Shown: positions 51,755 to 60,286, numbered from the stretch's first letter. The stretch is DNA of 64,000 nucleotides from an uncultured Olleya sp. (GCA_947503885.1 CANNFD010000009.1:1-64000), one strand, 5' to 3'. Notes: generated from the letters alone by a model not told the origin. Numbers and translations: made by a program.

Positions 51755-52909
51755 TTAAATAAACATTGAATTGAATTCTTTGAGATTTTTAGCTGAATAG
51801 CTTGCGTTTCTCCAGACTTCCTTAATCAATGCTGAAGACATTTTCTGTATTAGTTCTTTATCGGTTATTAAAAGTTGAACTGCTTCAATCCATTCAGGAA
51901 CTTCACTTGCAATAAAACCAGTTTCTTCTTCTTTGATAAGCAGTTTTGCTGGATGATACATTGAGGCGATTACAGGAATTCCAAATACTGAAAGCTCCAG
52001 ATATAACTGATTATTTTGATGTCGATTAAAAAGACTTTCTATACTAGGTAACAACACTACATCGAGTTGCAAACTGTTTAGCTTTTCAAAATAGTTCAGA
52101 AACGAAACTGTGTTGTGAATTTCACAATCTAAATCCTTCAAAAGTTTTGCTACTTCCTTAGAGGAATGCGGTTTTCCGAAGTAAATAATCTCAATTTTAT
52201 CCTCAAAAGTTTTTCTCAAAAGAAAAAGTACTTCCTTAAGAGGTAGCAAATCTTCTTCGGTTGGTTTAATGATTCCAATACGTAATTTACCAGTTTTGTT
52301 TTTTTGTATTGGTAGCATTTCTTCATAACCGAATCTTGATACTAATGAGGGAATGTGCTGCACAAGTGTATTTGCATTTTCAAGTCGGTCATCAATAAGT
52401 CTTTGAAGAAAATTTTGAAATGGTTTATTTGCCACAGTAACCAAATCCATCAAACCTAAGTTAAACTGGAATGATTGTAATTTCTCTTGAGTCAGCTTTC
52501 GCGAAAGCGGAAAAGTATCTGGTACCGCAAAATAATTTTTATCGACGTCCATTACGAGCTGTATGGTTGGATTTAGAGTTTTAATTGCCCTCACGAGATA
52601 ACTTACATCACTAAAAAGTGCTGGCAATATGATATAATCTGCCCAGGTAATTAAACGTTCGTCTAACTGATTTACAAAGTCAGATAATCGACTCGAAAAG
52701 TCATATCTTTCGATGCTTGTTACAATTGCTCTATGTGTGGTCGTTTTATTAATTTCCACAGCTGGCGCAATCATCCTATAATAGCCGGTTGCGTTTAATC
52801 GCGGACTCACATACAGCAAGTGTATTTTGTCATCTTTCTCAATATTAAATCGTTGCTCAAAACTATTTTTAGGGTTGAGCCTTTCTTGAAGTTCTTTTAT
52901 ACGCCTCAT
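51755..52909 (-). CDS. GT-B-type glycosyltransferase-like protein
   Basis: 384 residues. The two-domain layout resembles glycosyltransferase family 4: N-terminal Rossmann part (IHLLYVSPRLNATGYYRM), C-terminal part (GKLRIGIIKPTEEDLLPL, EIIYFGKPHSSKEVAKLL) and the acceptor/donor region (LYLELSVFGIPVIAS, ASEVPEWIEAV). The usual EX7E is not complete (ELSVFGIPVIAS instead of ExxxxGxPVIAS), so activity is not certain. A phage-type element could use it to glycosylate its DNA, virion or host surface. It contains a perfect CTTTCGCGAAAG palindrome (52496-52507). Confidence 0.65.
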   Translation of the reverse strand: MRRIKELQERLNPKNSFEQRFNIEKDDKIHLLYVSPRLNATGYYRMIAPAVEINKTTTHRAIVTSIERYDFSSRLSDFVNQLDERLITWADYIILPALFSDVSYLVRAIKTLNPTIQLVMDVDKNYFAVPDTFPLSRKLTQEKLQSFQFNLGLMDLVTVANKPFQNFLQRLIDDRLENANTLVQHIPSLVSRFGYEEMLPIQKNKTGKLRIGIIKPTEEDLLPLKEVLFLLRKTFEDKIEIIYFGKPHSSKEVAKLLKDLDCEIHNTVSFLNYFEKLNSLQLDVVLLPSIESLFNRHQNNQLYLELSVFGIPVIASMYHPAKLLIKEEETGFIASEVPEWIEAVQLLITDKELIQKMSSALIKEVWRNASYSAKNLKEFNSMFI

Positions 52910-53184
52910 AGCTCTGTGTTGTCAAGAGGTTTCTCAATACCTTCATAAAATTTTGCGATGCGCTGTCCTGTAGTTTTGTCATAAATCTCAATAGTTCCTG
53001 CTAGTGAACCATATTCTTTTATCTTTTTGCGAAAGCGTGCAAGCCCAGTTTCTTTACTTATCGTTTTAGAAAGTTTGTGCTTCCAATCTATTGAATACAT
53101 CGTTCTTACGTTTCCGTCCTTAAACCAAACAATCATTTTTGTAAATGAATCTTGTCCTAGTTTCCATCCCTTTTTTTGTGCCAT
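52906..53184 (-). CDS. Small basic element protein
   Basis: 92 residues (MAQKKGWKLGQDSFTKMIVW, YSIDWKHKLSKTISKETG), Lys/Thr-rich, mixed strands and helices. Overlaps the glycosyltransferase by 4 bp and shares one base with its upstream gene. Not recognised. It may be a DNA-binding or regulatory protein. Confidence 0.55.
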   Translation of the reverse strand: MAQKKGWKLGQDSFTKMIVWFKDGNVRTMYSIDWKHKLSKTISKETGLARFRKKIKEYGSLAGTIEIYDKTTGQRIAKFYEGIEKPLDNTEL

Positions 53185-53669
53185 TATTTAAAATATTTAA
53201 TTAGTGAATTAAGTGGTAATGCTTTAATAAATTCTTCGCCTTGAAAAGCTCTCACTTGTACTTTTTCATCTTTTACGTGAATCCAAATACGAATGCTTTC
53301 TTCGTCTATCCGATTTGCATCTGCAAATTCTTTAAGATATTGTTTGATGCTAAATGCAATCTTATTTTTATAATCGCCTAATGAAGCAATTTGCTCTTCC
53401 ATAAAGAAATAAGGAAGCTCTCCAGTAGGTATTGCAATAATTGGTTTGCTTTGGTCGTAGAGAAAAGACTTTATAATATGATCTTTTTGAAAGATTCTTA
53501 TGTAAAGTCGCTCCTGTGGTATTTGCAAACGTTTGGAAAAGTATTCTGTACGATTGATGATATTTTTTGTAACCATCTTTTCATAACCAAAAATATCAAC
53601 GGTTAAATCTGTTAGAGCTCCTTTGAGTTTTTTGCCCAAAGCGCCATTTTTTTTCTTTAATGGATTCAT
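53184..53669 (-). CDS. Unknown element protein
   Basis: 161 residues. The basic start (MNPLKKKNGALGKKLKGAL) is followed by a globular part with alternating strands (QERLYIRIFQKDHIIKSFLY, DEESIRIWIHVKDEKVQVRA). The strands in the two halves look internally similar, so two copies of a small domain are possible. No family recognised. Confidence 0.5.
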   Translation of the reverse strand: MNPLKKKNGALGKKLKGALTDLTVDIFGYEKMVTKNIINRTEYFSKRLQIPQERLYIRIFQKDHIIKSFLYDQSKPIIAIPTGELPYFFMEEQIASLGDYKNKIAFSIKQYLKEFADANRIDEESIRIWIHVKDEKVQVRAFQGEEFIKALPLNSLIKYFK

Positions 53670-53672
53670 ATT

Positions 53673-54935
53673 TTATGTGTTAAATTGTAAAAATTTGTGT
53701 GTAGAGTGATTTAAAACCGACGCGTGAAACGCATCAACTAGTTCTGGTTTGCCTAGTTTTCCTAATCGTGTTTCACAAGATCTAAATAACTCTAGTCTAG
53801 GCTTTTGTTTTGCGGTTTCTTTCTTCTCGTTATTTAGAAATCGTCTTATTTGAGCTTGAAGAATAAGCTTCTGTCTAATTTCAAATTCTCGTTTTTTTTG
53901 CTGATAATACCAGGTTTTTGTACCTGTAAAACCTGACGGATTTTTAGGGTCAAAATATTTATCGGGTAGTTGTACGTATCGTTTTTCGGGATCTTTACTA
54001 ATATATTTTTGCACCAGACCAAGTCGATCAATATAGACTTGATGCACATCTGCTAATTTCCTGTCTGATACAGGATTGTACCATAGAAACAGCAGTTTTT
54101 TTGCTTTTTTTATTTGACTTTGAGTGAGGTAGTGTTCTTTGTAAATGGTATTTCGCGCCAATTTCCATAACAAACCAACGTAGAATGATAGGGAAGCGGA
54201 ACGAGCCTCATCGACACCTGAAATTTCGGCGCCAGTTTGATCTGTGACTCGTTTTATCCGCTCTATTTCCCCTGCATCACTATTTTTTATAGGGTCTATT
54301 TTGCCTGTGTATCCTGTAAAAGTATTACCGGTAGCGTTGCGTGACGCATAACCAGACGTGAGAGGTAACGAACTCGCTTTAGTCTTCAAGTTATGAACGC
54401 CTATTATTATATTATTTATGTAACCATTGTTACTAGTATCTGTATGAGGACAAGTTGTCGTTCTAGTTTTTTTAAAAACCTGATTGTCAGTAGGTTCTGA
54501 TTTTTTAGTTTTACTTTCCTTTTTGGGTTTATCAACCGCTTTTAAACCACCTATTAACAATATGCTTGGGTTGATAAAAAGCTCATATCCAGAGTTGGAA
54601 CCGTGCCATATCTTTTTAGTAATGATATTAGCCTCGATAAGACGATTGAGATGTCTCTGTATGGTTCTAGTGCTTGCTTTTGCGCGTTTAGCTAATTGGA
54701 CATTGTTAGTCTTTAAAGGCGGTAGATTCTGAAAATCTACAGCCTCAACGCTATTTGCTTTAAGAAGTGATAGTGAGTAAATTTTTATGATTTCCCTTGC
54801 GGTTAAAATCATTGCCTGCCTTATTTGAGAAGAGAGGTCTTTTGTTTTAGCATTATGTTGAAGAACGTAATTGTCTAACGAATGAAATGCAGTTGAATAT
54901 TGTATAATGGCCATTGTAGTCGCAATAGCCAGCAT
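53673..54935 (-). CDS. Winged-helix protein, replication initiator or regulator candidate
   Basis: 420 residues. The N-terminal region contains a helix-turn-helix (VQLAKRAKASTRTIQRHLNR, LIEANIITKKIW, about 78-110), as in replication initiators and GntR/ArsR-like regulators. The C-terminal region is basic (YYQQKKREFEIRQKLILQAQ). First gene of the leftward early operon, next to the regulatory genes, so an early role in replication or in the lysis-lysogeny choice is likely. An alternative start at M8 (54914) would shorten it by seven residues. Confidence 0.6.
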   Translation of the reverse strand: MLAIATTMAIIQYSTAFHSLDNYVLQHNAKTKDLSSQIRQAMILTAREIIKIYSLSLLKANSVEAVDFQNLPPLKTNNVQLAKRAKASTRTIQRHLNRLIEANIITKKIWHGSNSGYELFINPSILLIGGLKAVDKPKKESKTKKSEPTDNQVFKKTRTTTCPHTDTSNNGYINNIIIGVHNLKTKASSLPLTSGYASRNATGNTFTGYTGKIDPIKNSDAGEIERIKRVTDQTGAEISGVDEARSASLSFYVGLLWKLARNTIYKEHYLTQSQIKKAKKLLFLWYNPVSDRKLADVHQVYIDRLGLVQKYISKDPEKRYVQLPDKYFDPKNPSGFTGTKTWYYQQKKREFEIRQKLILQAQIRRFLNNEKKETAKQKPRLELFRSCETRLGKLGKPELVDAFHASVLNHSTHKFLQFNT

Positions 54936-54997
54936 TCAGTTTTTTACTGTCAGTACTGGTGATACGAATGAAGTGCTGGTCTCAGCATCTTATAATT

Positions 54998-55246
54998 TTA
55001 AACTTCTTTGAAGAGTAATCTCTTCTTTTCATTTGCTTTCTCAAGCTTTTTTTCTTTCACTTCAATAAGGTCTAAGCAAAGCTCATAGATAATTTCAATG
55101 CTACTTGGTCTTATGGATTGTAGATTGAAAAATTTATTGATAGTGGGTCGAGATAGGTTTGTTTTCTCGCAAATAGTACTCGATGGACTGTCATATAGTT
55201 GTCCCATTCTTGAGATAACCTTTCTAATATCTTCTTGTGGATACAT
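54998..55246 (-). CDS. Small helix-turn-helix regulator
   Basis: 82 residues with a helix-turn-helix (SSTICEKTNLSRPTINKFFN, about 22-41) and a charged helical tail (KEKKLEKANEKKRLLFKEV). Divergently placed from the 231-residue regulator, with palindromic sites in between. Fits a Cro/CI-type switch partner that also opens the leftward early operon. Confidence 0.7.
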   Translation of the reverse strand: MYPQEDIRKVISRMGQLYDSPSSTICEKTNLSRPTINKFFNLQSIRPSSIEIIYELCLDLIEVKEKKLEKANEKKRLLFKEV

Positions 55247-55424
55247 ATTTATAGTTTAGTTATTTGACAACATTTTTTTTATATTTAAAGCAAATAAAAC
55301 ATCTAAATAGTTATATTTGTTGTCAAATATATGTAATATTGTCTTTTATTCGACATAAAATTTAAAATAATTTGTCTTAAAAATGAAAACAAAAAATAAT
55401 TAATAGATTAACTAAATGATATAA
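55247..55424. promoter_or_regulatory. Divergent regulatory region with inverted operator sites
   Basis: TATTTGACAACA (55261-55272) and its exact reverse complement (55318-55329) are 12-bp inverted sites 45 bp apart. A weaker copy TATTCGACA is at 55347-55355. A bacteroidotal -7-like TATATTTG (55312-55319) overlaps the right site, so a repressor bound there would block rightward transcription. The region lies between the two regulators' starts. Confidence 0.6.
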
Positions 55425-56120
55425 ATGAAAGAAAATCCAGTATATGATGATATAGATATCAAGTTTGTTCAAGCTGTAGACGAAGTAATTGCAGTAAACT
55501 TGGAATTAGGCATAAAACCTAATAATGATAGCTCGCTAGGCAAAATCGTTTATCCTACGAATCGCAGTATAGTGTCCGCAGTAAGAAGTAGGTCAAAACA
55601 TATCCCTCATTTAGCTCTCATAAATTTCGCAAAACAATTTAATGTAGATATGAATTACTTTTACACAGATTCACCGTTACAGTATCAACCTCCGACGATA
55701 ACAAATATTTCGGTTAAAGGAAATGGGATTCATAGTACTGGTAATAACACGACAAATATCAGTGCTGGAAAAGGAAAAATAAAAGGTATTAATACAGCTG
55801 AGGCTGGATCAAAGAATACGTTGGTTGAAGTTGTTGAAGTGAACACGATGATTAATAACTTTATATCTCAAATGGACACAGAGCGTGTTCAGCAATTCCT
55901 AACTATTATCTCTCAAATACAAGCAGAAAATAAATCTACAGCCCAAAAGCTAGAACGAATTTTAATTGAGAAATCTGAAGAAATTAAAGAAATGCGACTT
56001 TCTTTTAAAGAGGATATTAGTTCAATGCGAGAGGAACTGAAGGAGACTAGGGTTAAGTTAGATGAAGCTTTAAAGCGAGAAGTTGAATTATTGAGAGAAA
56101 TACTAGAAGGAAGAAAATGA
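55425..56120 (+). CDS. Phage-type repressor-like regulator with coiled coil
   Basis: 231 residues. N-terminal region (about 25-85) reads like an HTH of a phage repressor (LGKIVYPTNRSIVSAVRSRS, LINFAKQFNVDMNYFY). A Gly/Asn/Thr-rich linker (about 90-125) follows, then a long coiled coil (about 165-230: EEIKEMRLSFKEDISSMREE) that likely oligomerises. This is the rightward lysogeny-module gene. Overlaps the 93-residue gene by 4 bp. Confidence 0.65.
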   Translation: MKENPVYDDIDIKFVQAVDEVIAVNLELGIKPNNDSSLGKIVYPTNRSIVSAVRSRSKHIPHLALINFAKQFNVDMNYFYTDSPLQYQPPTITNISVKGNGIHSTGNNTTNISAGKGKIKGINTAEAGSKNTLVEVVEVNTMINNFISQMDTERVQQFLTIISQIQAENKSTAQKLERILIEKSEEIKEMRLSFKEDISSMREELKETRVKLDEALKREVELLREILEGRK

Positions 56121-56398
56121 GCCAGACCAGTTCCAAAGCAGAAAAAGTTGAATTTCTGAACACTTTTAGCGAAGAAGAAATACAACTTATTGAAATGACG
56201 CGAAATCAGAATTTTCAATCGTTAAAAATCATAAAAAGAGATGGACGCATTGATATGATTGAAAGTACAGAGCGTATAGAAGATAGAACACGAATCGTAG
56301 ACATTCTGAAACAGCATAATTATCAGAATATAGAAATAAAACAGAGTGACGGACGTATTGTTCATATTAATAGAACTGTAAAGACAAAGGTTAAGTAA
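56117..56398 (+). CDS. Small unknown protein of the lysogeny module
   Basis: 93 residues with two copies of a strand-turn-strand pattern: FQSLKIIKRDGRIDMIESTE and NIEIKQSDGRIVHINRT. Overlaps the regulator by 4 bp (ATGA). Could be a small repressor partner or antirepressor. No family recognised. Confidence 0.55.
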   Translation: MSQTSSKAEKVEFLNTFSEEEIQLIEMTRNQNFQSLKIIKRDGRIDMIESTERIEDRTRIVDILKQHNYQNIEIKQSDGRIVHINRTVKTKVK

Positions 56399-56525
56399 AC
56401 CTCATTAGCATATTGTATAGTGATTTCAAAAAAGAAAGCTATGTATTGAAAAAGACCATAAGGGTCAAGATTCAGATTCAGTTGTAACCAAAGATAAAAG
56501 TGGAGCAATTGATTATTGAAAATGA

Positions 56526-56690
56526 ATGTCTACTTTAAAAGTTAAAAAAGGAAAAAGAAATATTAGTCCAGACTGGTTGCGTAAATTCAAAGGTTTTGAA
56601 AACTACAATGACCAAAAGGCTGAAAAAGAATTAAAAGAATTAGATGAGTTGTCAAGAATACTCTGTCAACACATACATAATACGAATTAA
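56526..56690 (+). CDS. 54-residue basic protein just upstream of the recombinase
   Basis: Basic, Lys/Glu-rich (MSTLKVKKGKRNISPDWLRK, then FKGFENYNDQKAEKELKEL), no start-site alternative. Its stop TAA is followed directly by the recombinase ATG (TAAATG), so it is co-translated. It may be a recombination directionality factor or regulator; that is inference from position. Confidence 0.6.
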   Translation: MSTLKVKKGKRNISPDWLRKFKGFENYNDQKAEKELKELDELSRILCQHIHNTN

Positions 56691-58334
56691 ATGAAAGACC
56701 TAACAATATTCAATCAGTTTGCTAAGAAGAAAAAAGGTATTCAATTTAGAACAGACGGTAAAGCTGTTATCTACACACGAGTGTCGAGTAAAGAGCAGGC
56801 AGAAAATAATGCGAGTTTAGAAACTCAATTAAAGTACTGTAAGGAGCTAGCAAAGAAAAAGAATATTGATGTACTAGAGTATTTTGGTGGTACATACGAA
56901 TCTGCAAAAAGTGATGAGCGCAAGCAATTTCAGAAGATGTTAACGTATGTAAAACGACGAAAGGATGTAGGTTATATTATTGTTTACTCATATGACCGCT
57001 TTTCCAGGACTGGTGCAAATGGTGCTTACATAAGCGACCAGTTAAAAAAGCAGGGGATTGTCACTATTTCTGCAACACAAGAAGTTGACGCGTCTACAAG
57101 TGCGGGTTCATTTCAACAGAATTTATACTATTTGTTTTCTCAGTTTGATAACGAACTTAGAAGAGATAAGTGTGTTACAGGAATGAAGGAGAAGATTAGA
57201 AAAGGATATTATATCGGGCCATTACCGTTCGGTTACACAAACTTAAACCCAGGTAATGGAAAAACGCCTGAGTATATACTTAACGACCAAGGAAAGCTAT
57301 TACGCAAAGCCTTTTTGATGAAGGCTAATCTAGGTATGGCAAATTCAGAAATAGTAAAAAAACTAAAGAAAAAAGGATTAAAGATTACAGAAAAGTATCT
57401 CAGTAAATATTTAAGAAACCCTTTTTATTGTGGTATTATAATTAGCCCCTTAATACCAGACGAAATCGTAGAAGGAAAGCAAGAGCCTTTGGTTACTCCA
57501 GAAATGTTTTTACAAATCAATGATATTCTGCAAACAAGACCAAAAGGTAGTGTTTATAATTCGGAAGACGAACATTTACCTTTAAAGACATTCATTCGTT
57601 CTTTAAAATGCGACACGCCGTATACTGGCTATCTCGTAAAATCAAAAAACCTTTATTACTATAAAAATAGACGTAAGGGAAGTAAAGAGAATAGAAGTGC
57701 TAAAAAATTACATCAAACATTTTTAGAATTTTTAGGAGACTATCAACTTTCTGATAGGAAGTATGTCGAGCCATTAAAAGAACTAATTCATAATAAGTTT
57801 CTTGAGCTTAATTCAGACCGAATAGAAGATGAAAAAAACACGAAAGATGATATTGATAAGATTGAGAAAAGAATAGAGCGACTGGAGGAAAGATTTGTTT
57901 TTGAAGAGATTTCTAAGTCTCAATATGATAAGTTTAAGGAGAAACTAGTGCTAGAAAAGCGAGAAATCGAACAAGATACTGTAGCTACTAATTTTAGTAG
58001 TTCGAACCTTAAAAAAGCAATAGAGAGAGCACTTGATTATGCTTTGGATCTACCGTCATTGTGGGCTTCAGGGAATATAGAAACGAAACGCTCTATTCAA
58101 TATATGGTCTTTCCTGATGGTATTTCGTATGACTTCAAAAACCACCGAGTTCGAACTTTTAGAGTTAATTCTATTTTCTCTGCAATAGCAAGTATATCAG
58201 GTGATATGGGCGGAAATAAAAAAGAGAATTACCATAAAAATTATGATAATTCTCTTAAAGTGGAGTCGGAGAGAATCGAACTCTCGTCCAAACAAGTAAC
58301 CAAAGAGCTTTCTACACGTTTATTCTTTTCTTAG
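56691..58334 (+). CDS. Large serine recombinase (integrase) of the element
   Basis: 547 residues. N-terminal resolvase domain with catalytic S32 in YTRVSSKEQ, and SYDRFSRTG downstream. Recombinase domain (about 190-290), a poorly conserved zinc-ribbon region and a coiled coil (about 380-430) follow. Large serine recombinases integrate phages and elements. The last roughly 23 codons (from 58261: ERIELSSKQVTKEL) lie in the 3' end of ssrA on the opposite strand. The frame therefore reads across the attachment junction, and the original C-terminus may differ. Marks attR of the element. Confidence 0.92.
   Translation: MKDLTIFNQFAKKKKGIQFRTDGKAVIYTRVSSKEQAENNASLETQLKYCKELAKKKNIDVLEYFGGTYESAKSDERKQFQKMLTYVKRRKDVGYIIVYSYDRFSRTGANGAYISDQLKKQGIVTISATQEVDASTSAGSFQQNLYYLFSQFDNELRRDKCVTGMKEKIRKGYYIGPLPFGYTNLNPGNGKTPEYILNDQGKLLRKAFLMKANLGMANSEIVKKLKKKGLKITEKYLSKYLRNPFYCGIIISPLIPDEIVEGKQEPLVTPEMFLQINDILQTRPKGSVYNSEDEHLPLKTFIRSLKCDTPYTGYLVKSKNLYYYKNRRKGSKENRSAKKLHQTFLEFLGDYQLSDRKYVEPLKELIHNKFLELNSDRIEDEKNTKDDIDKIEKRIERLEERFVFEEISKSQYDKFKEKLVLEKREIEQDTVATNFSSSNLKKAIERALDYALDLPSLWASGNIETKRSIQYMVFPDGISYDFKNHRVRTFRVNSIFSAIASISGDMGGNKKENYHKNYDNSLKVESERIELSSKQVTKELSTRLFFS
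58261..58334. other. Probable attR: ssrA 3' end read as recombinase C-terminus
   Basis: The element's recombinase frame enters ssrA at 58261 and stops at 58334. ssrA is a very common integration target. The exact crossover core cannot be fixed without the left junction. I found no second copy of the ssrA 3' end elsewhere in the window. Confidence 0.6.
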
Positions 58335-58652
58335 GTTTTCGATTAAAAGCTGGTTAAAGACAACCCACTTTTAACTTATCTTTTTTAGTTTCAACAAAGC
58401 ATCAAAGCGCTACTAAGTCTATATTGACATTTTCGATGCCTCTAATGGAACGCTGTCAATCAAAGCTTTCCGGAGACATAAAGCTCGTACACCTTGTGTA
58501 CCGAGGCTTAATCCTACTATAATTCGGATTAGGCAGCTAAAGCGTAGTTATTCTCGCCGATTAAAAAGTTGATCAAGGGTTTTACGAGTTCAAAATCATT
58601 ACTCGACGTGCTTACAATTTAATTAATCTCGCTGTCAAAACCAGTCGACCCC
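58261..58652 (-). ncRNA. ssrA: tmRNA (ssrA)
   Basis: 392 bases on the minus strand. The 5' end GGGGTCG pairs with the 3' end CGACTCC before discriminator A (G-U wobble at pair 3), making the tRNA-like acceptor. The T-arm is recognisable near the 3' end (GTTCGATTC). The tag frame at 58529-58558 reads GENNYALAA followed by TAA, the bacteroidotal tag. It rescues stalled ribosomes with SmpB. CCA is not encoded. Its 3' end is the integration site of the element and overlaps the recombinase. Confidence 0.97.
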
Positions 58653-58783
58653 ATTTTAATTAAATAATTAAGGATTGCAAAATTACTAAAAATTATAGTG
58701 CAAAAGGTATGCCATTCAAATTTTATAATAAACTTAAGATAAAAACAGCTGTCTTTTAATTAATTTGGGTATAAAATAATACA

Positions 58784-58995
58784 ATGCTAAAAACAGGAAC
58801 ACTAGTACAATGGAAATGGGGTAATGGTATAGCTAAAGGTAAAGTGGTAGAGGTATTGACTGAAAATTAACTAAAACTATTAAAGCCGCTAAAGTTACTA
58901 TAAATGGCGAACAAGGCAATAAACCACTATATATAAAACAAGAAGATGGTGACTATGTTTTAAAAAGTGAGGACGAAGTCAAACGGATGGACTAA
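58784..58995 (+). pseudogene. DUF2945/HVA1-like Tudor-domain gene with a frameshift
   Basis: Begins MLKTGTLVQWKWGNGIAKGK and reads VVEVLTEN, then TAA. Restoring one A in the AAAA run at about 58866-58869 continues the protein as LTKTIKAAKVTINGEQGN and KQEDGDYVLKSEDEV to a stop at 58995. This matches small DUF2945 proteins of about 70 residues. The lesion is in a homopolymer, so a sequencing error is as likely as a true mutation. Confidence 0.65.
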
Positions 58996-59054
58996 ATTTG
59001 ATTTGCTAAAGCCTAATTTTAAAGGTATTTTAGCAAGAATAAATAAAGATAGAT

Positions 59055-60260
59055 ATGAAATTTGCAATTATAAAAGAACGTAAAAATCCGCCAGATAGAC
59101 GCGTGGTATTTTCTCCAGACGATTTAAAGCAATTTAAAACCAATTATCCTGATGCAGAATTAGTTGTTGAAGCTTCAGATATAAGAGTATTTGACGATGC
59201 TAATTATAAAGCACAAGGGTTTCCAGTTGTGCAAGATGTTTCGGATGCAGATGTTATGTTTGGTGTTAAAGAAGTGCCAATTGAGGCACTGATTCCTAAT
59301 AAAAAATATTTTTTCTTTAGTCATACCATTAAAAAGCAACCTTATAACAGAAAGCTTTTAAAAGCTATTTTGGATAAGAATATCGAAATGTACGACCATG
59401 AAACTATTGTAAAGCAGAGCGGTACTAGATTAATTGGTTTTGGACGTTATGCTGGTTTAGTTGGTGCCTACAATGGATTTAGAGCTTTAGGGTTACGTGA
59501 TAAACTATTTAACTTACCTAAAGTTGAAAATTTAAAAGATTTAGATGCAGTAAAACGTGAGCTTGATAAGATTACGTTACCTAATATTAAAATTTTGTTA
59601 TCCGGAACTGGAAAAGTAGCAAAAGGAGCAAAAGAAATTTTAGACCATCTAAAAATTAAAGAAGTTAGTGATGCTTTATATTTAACGTCACAGTTTACAG
59701 AGCCTGTTTACTGTATGGCAGATGTAATGGAGTATAATAAACGTACTGACGGAAAAGTAGGTAATAAGTTGCAGTTTTATAAAGATCCTTCAGGGTATCA
59801 AAGTAACTTTATGCCTTACGCTAAGCAAACAGACTTTTTTATTGCTGGACACTTTTATGGTGATGGAGCACCGTATTTATTTACAAGAGAAGATGCTAAA
59901 CATCCAGAGTTTAAAATAAACTTAGTTGCAGACATATCATGCGATATTGATGGTCCTGTGGCTACAACAATACGTCCTTCTACCATTGCAGATCCTTTTT
60001 ATGGTTACAACCCTAAAACAGAAAAAGAGGTCGCTTTTGACGATAAGGATGCGATAACAGTTATGGCTGTAGATAATTTACCATGTGAGTTGCCTAAAGA
60101 TGCAAGCGAAGGCTTTGGAGATATGTTTTTAAAGCACGTAATCCCTGCTTTTTTTAATGGTGATGAAGACGGTGTTTTAAAACGCGCCAAAATTACAGAA
60201 AATGGTAAGTTAACTAAGCGTTTTAGCTATTTGCAAGATTATGTTGACGGAAAAGAATAG
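59055..60260 (+). CDS. NAD(P)-dependent oxidoreductase of the alanine/saccharopine dehydrogenase type
   Basis: 401 residues. The N-terminal part (MKFAIIKERKNPPDRRVVFS, then ADVMFGVKEVP and KKYFFFSHTIKKQP) fits the AlaDh/PNT N-terminal domain. A Rossmann-type nucleotide loop lies at about 185-200 (ILLSGTGKVAKGAKEIL) and the DGPVATTIRPSTIADPF region at about 302-318. This is typical of the saccharopine-dehydrogenase/LOR-SDH-like proteins of flavobacteria. Host chromosomal gene. Substrate not determined here. Ends before a hairpin terminator. Confidence 0.85.
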   Translation: MKFAIIKERKNPPDRRVVFSPDDLKQFKTNYPDAELVVEASDIRVFDDANYKAQGFPVVQDVSDADVMFGVKEVPIEALIPNKKYFFFSHTIKKQPYNRKLLKAILDKNIEMYDHETIVKQSGTRLIGFGRYAGLVGAYNGFRALGLRDKLFNLPKVENLKDLDAVKRELDKITLPNIKILLSGTGKVAKGAKEILDHLKIKEVSDALYLTSQFTEPVYCMADVMEYNKRTDGKVGNKLQFYKDPSGYQSNFMPYAKQTDFFIAGHFYGDGAPYLFTREDAKHPEFKINLVADISCDIDGPVATTIRPSTIADPFYGYNPKTEKEVAFDDKDAITVMAVDNLPCELPKDASEGFGDMFLKHVIPAFFNGDEDGVLKRAKITENGKLTKRFSYLQDYVDGKE

Positions 60261-60264
60261 TTGT

Positions 60265-60286
60265 TAACTAGGTGTTTTTCTAGTTA
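60265..60286 (+). terminator. Hairpin after the oxidoreductase gene
   Basis: TAACTAG and CTAGTTA form a perfect 7-bp stem with an 8-base T-rich loop, followed by GCTTGTTTT. It lies four bases past the stop codon. Confidence 0.7.

Noticed and set aside
17206-54935. Ordinary tailed prophage
   Set aside because: No terminase, portal, major capsid/protease, tape measure or tail gene could be recognised; the gene types fit a membrane-containing particle better.
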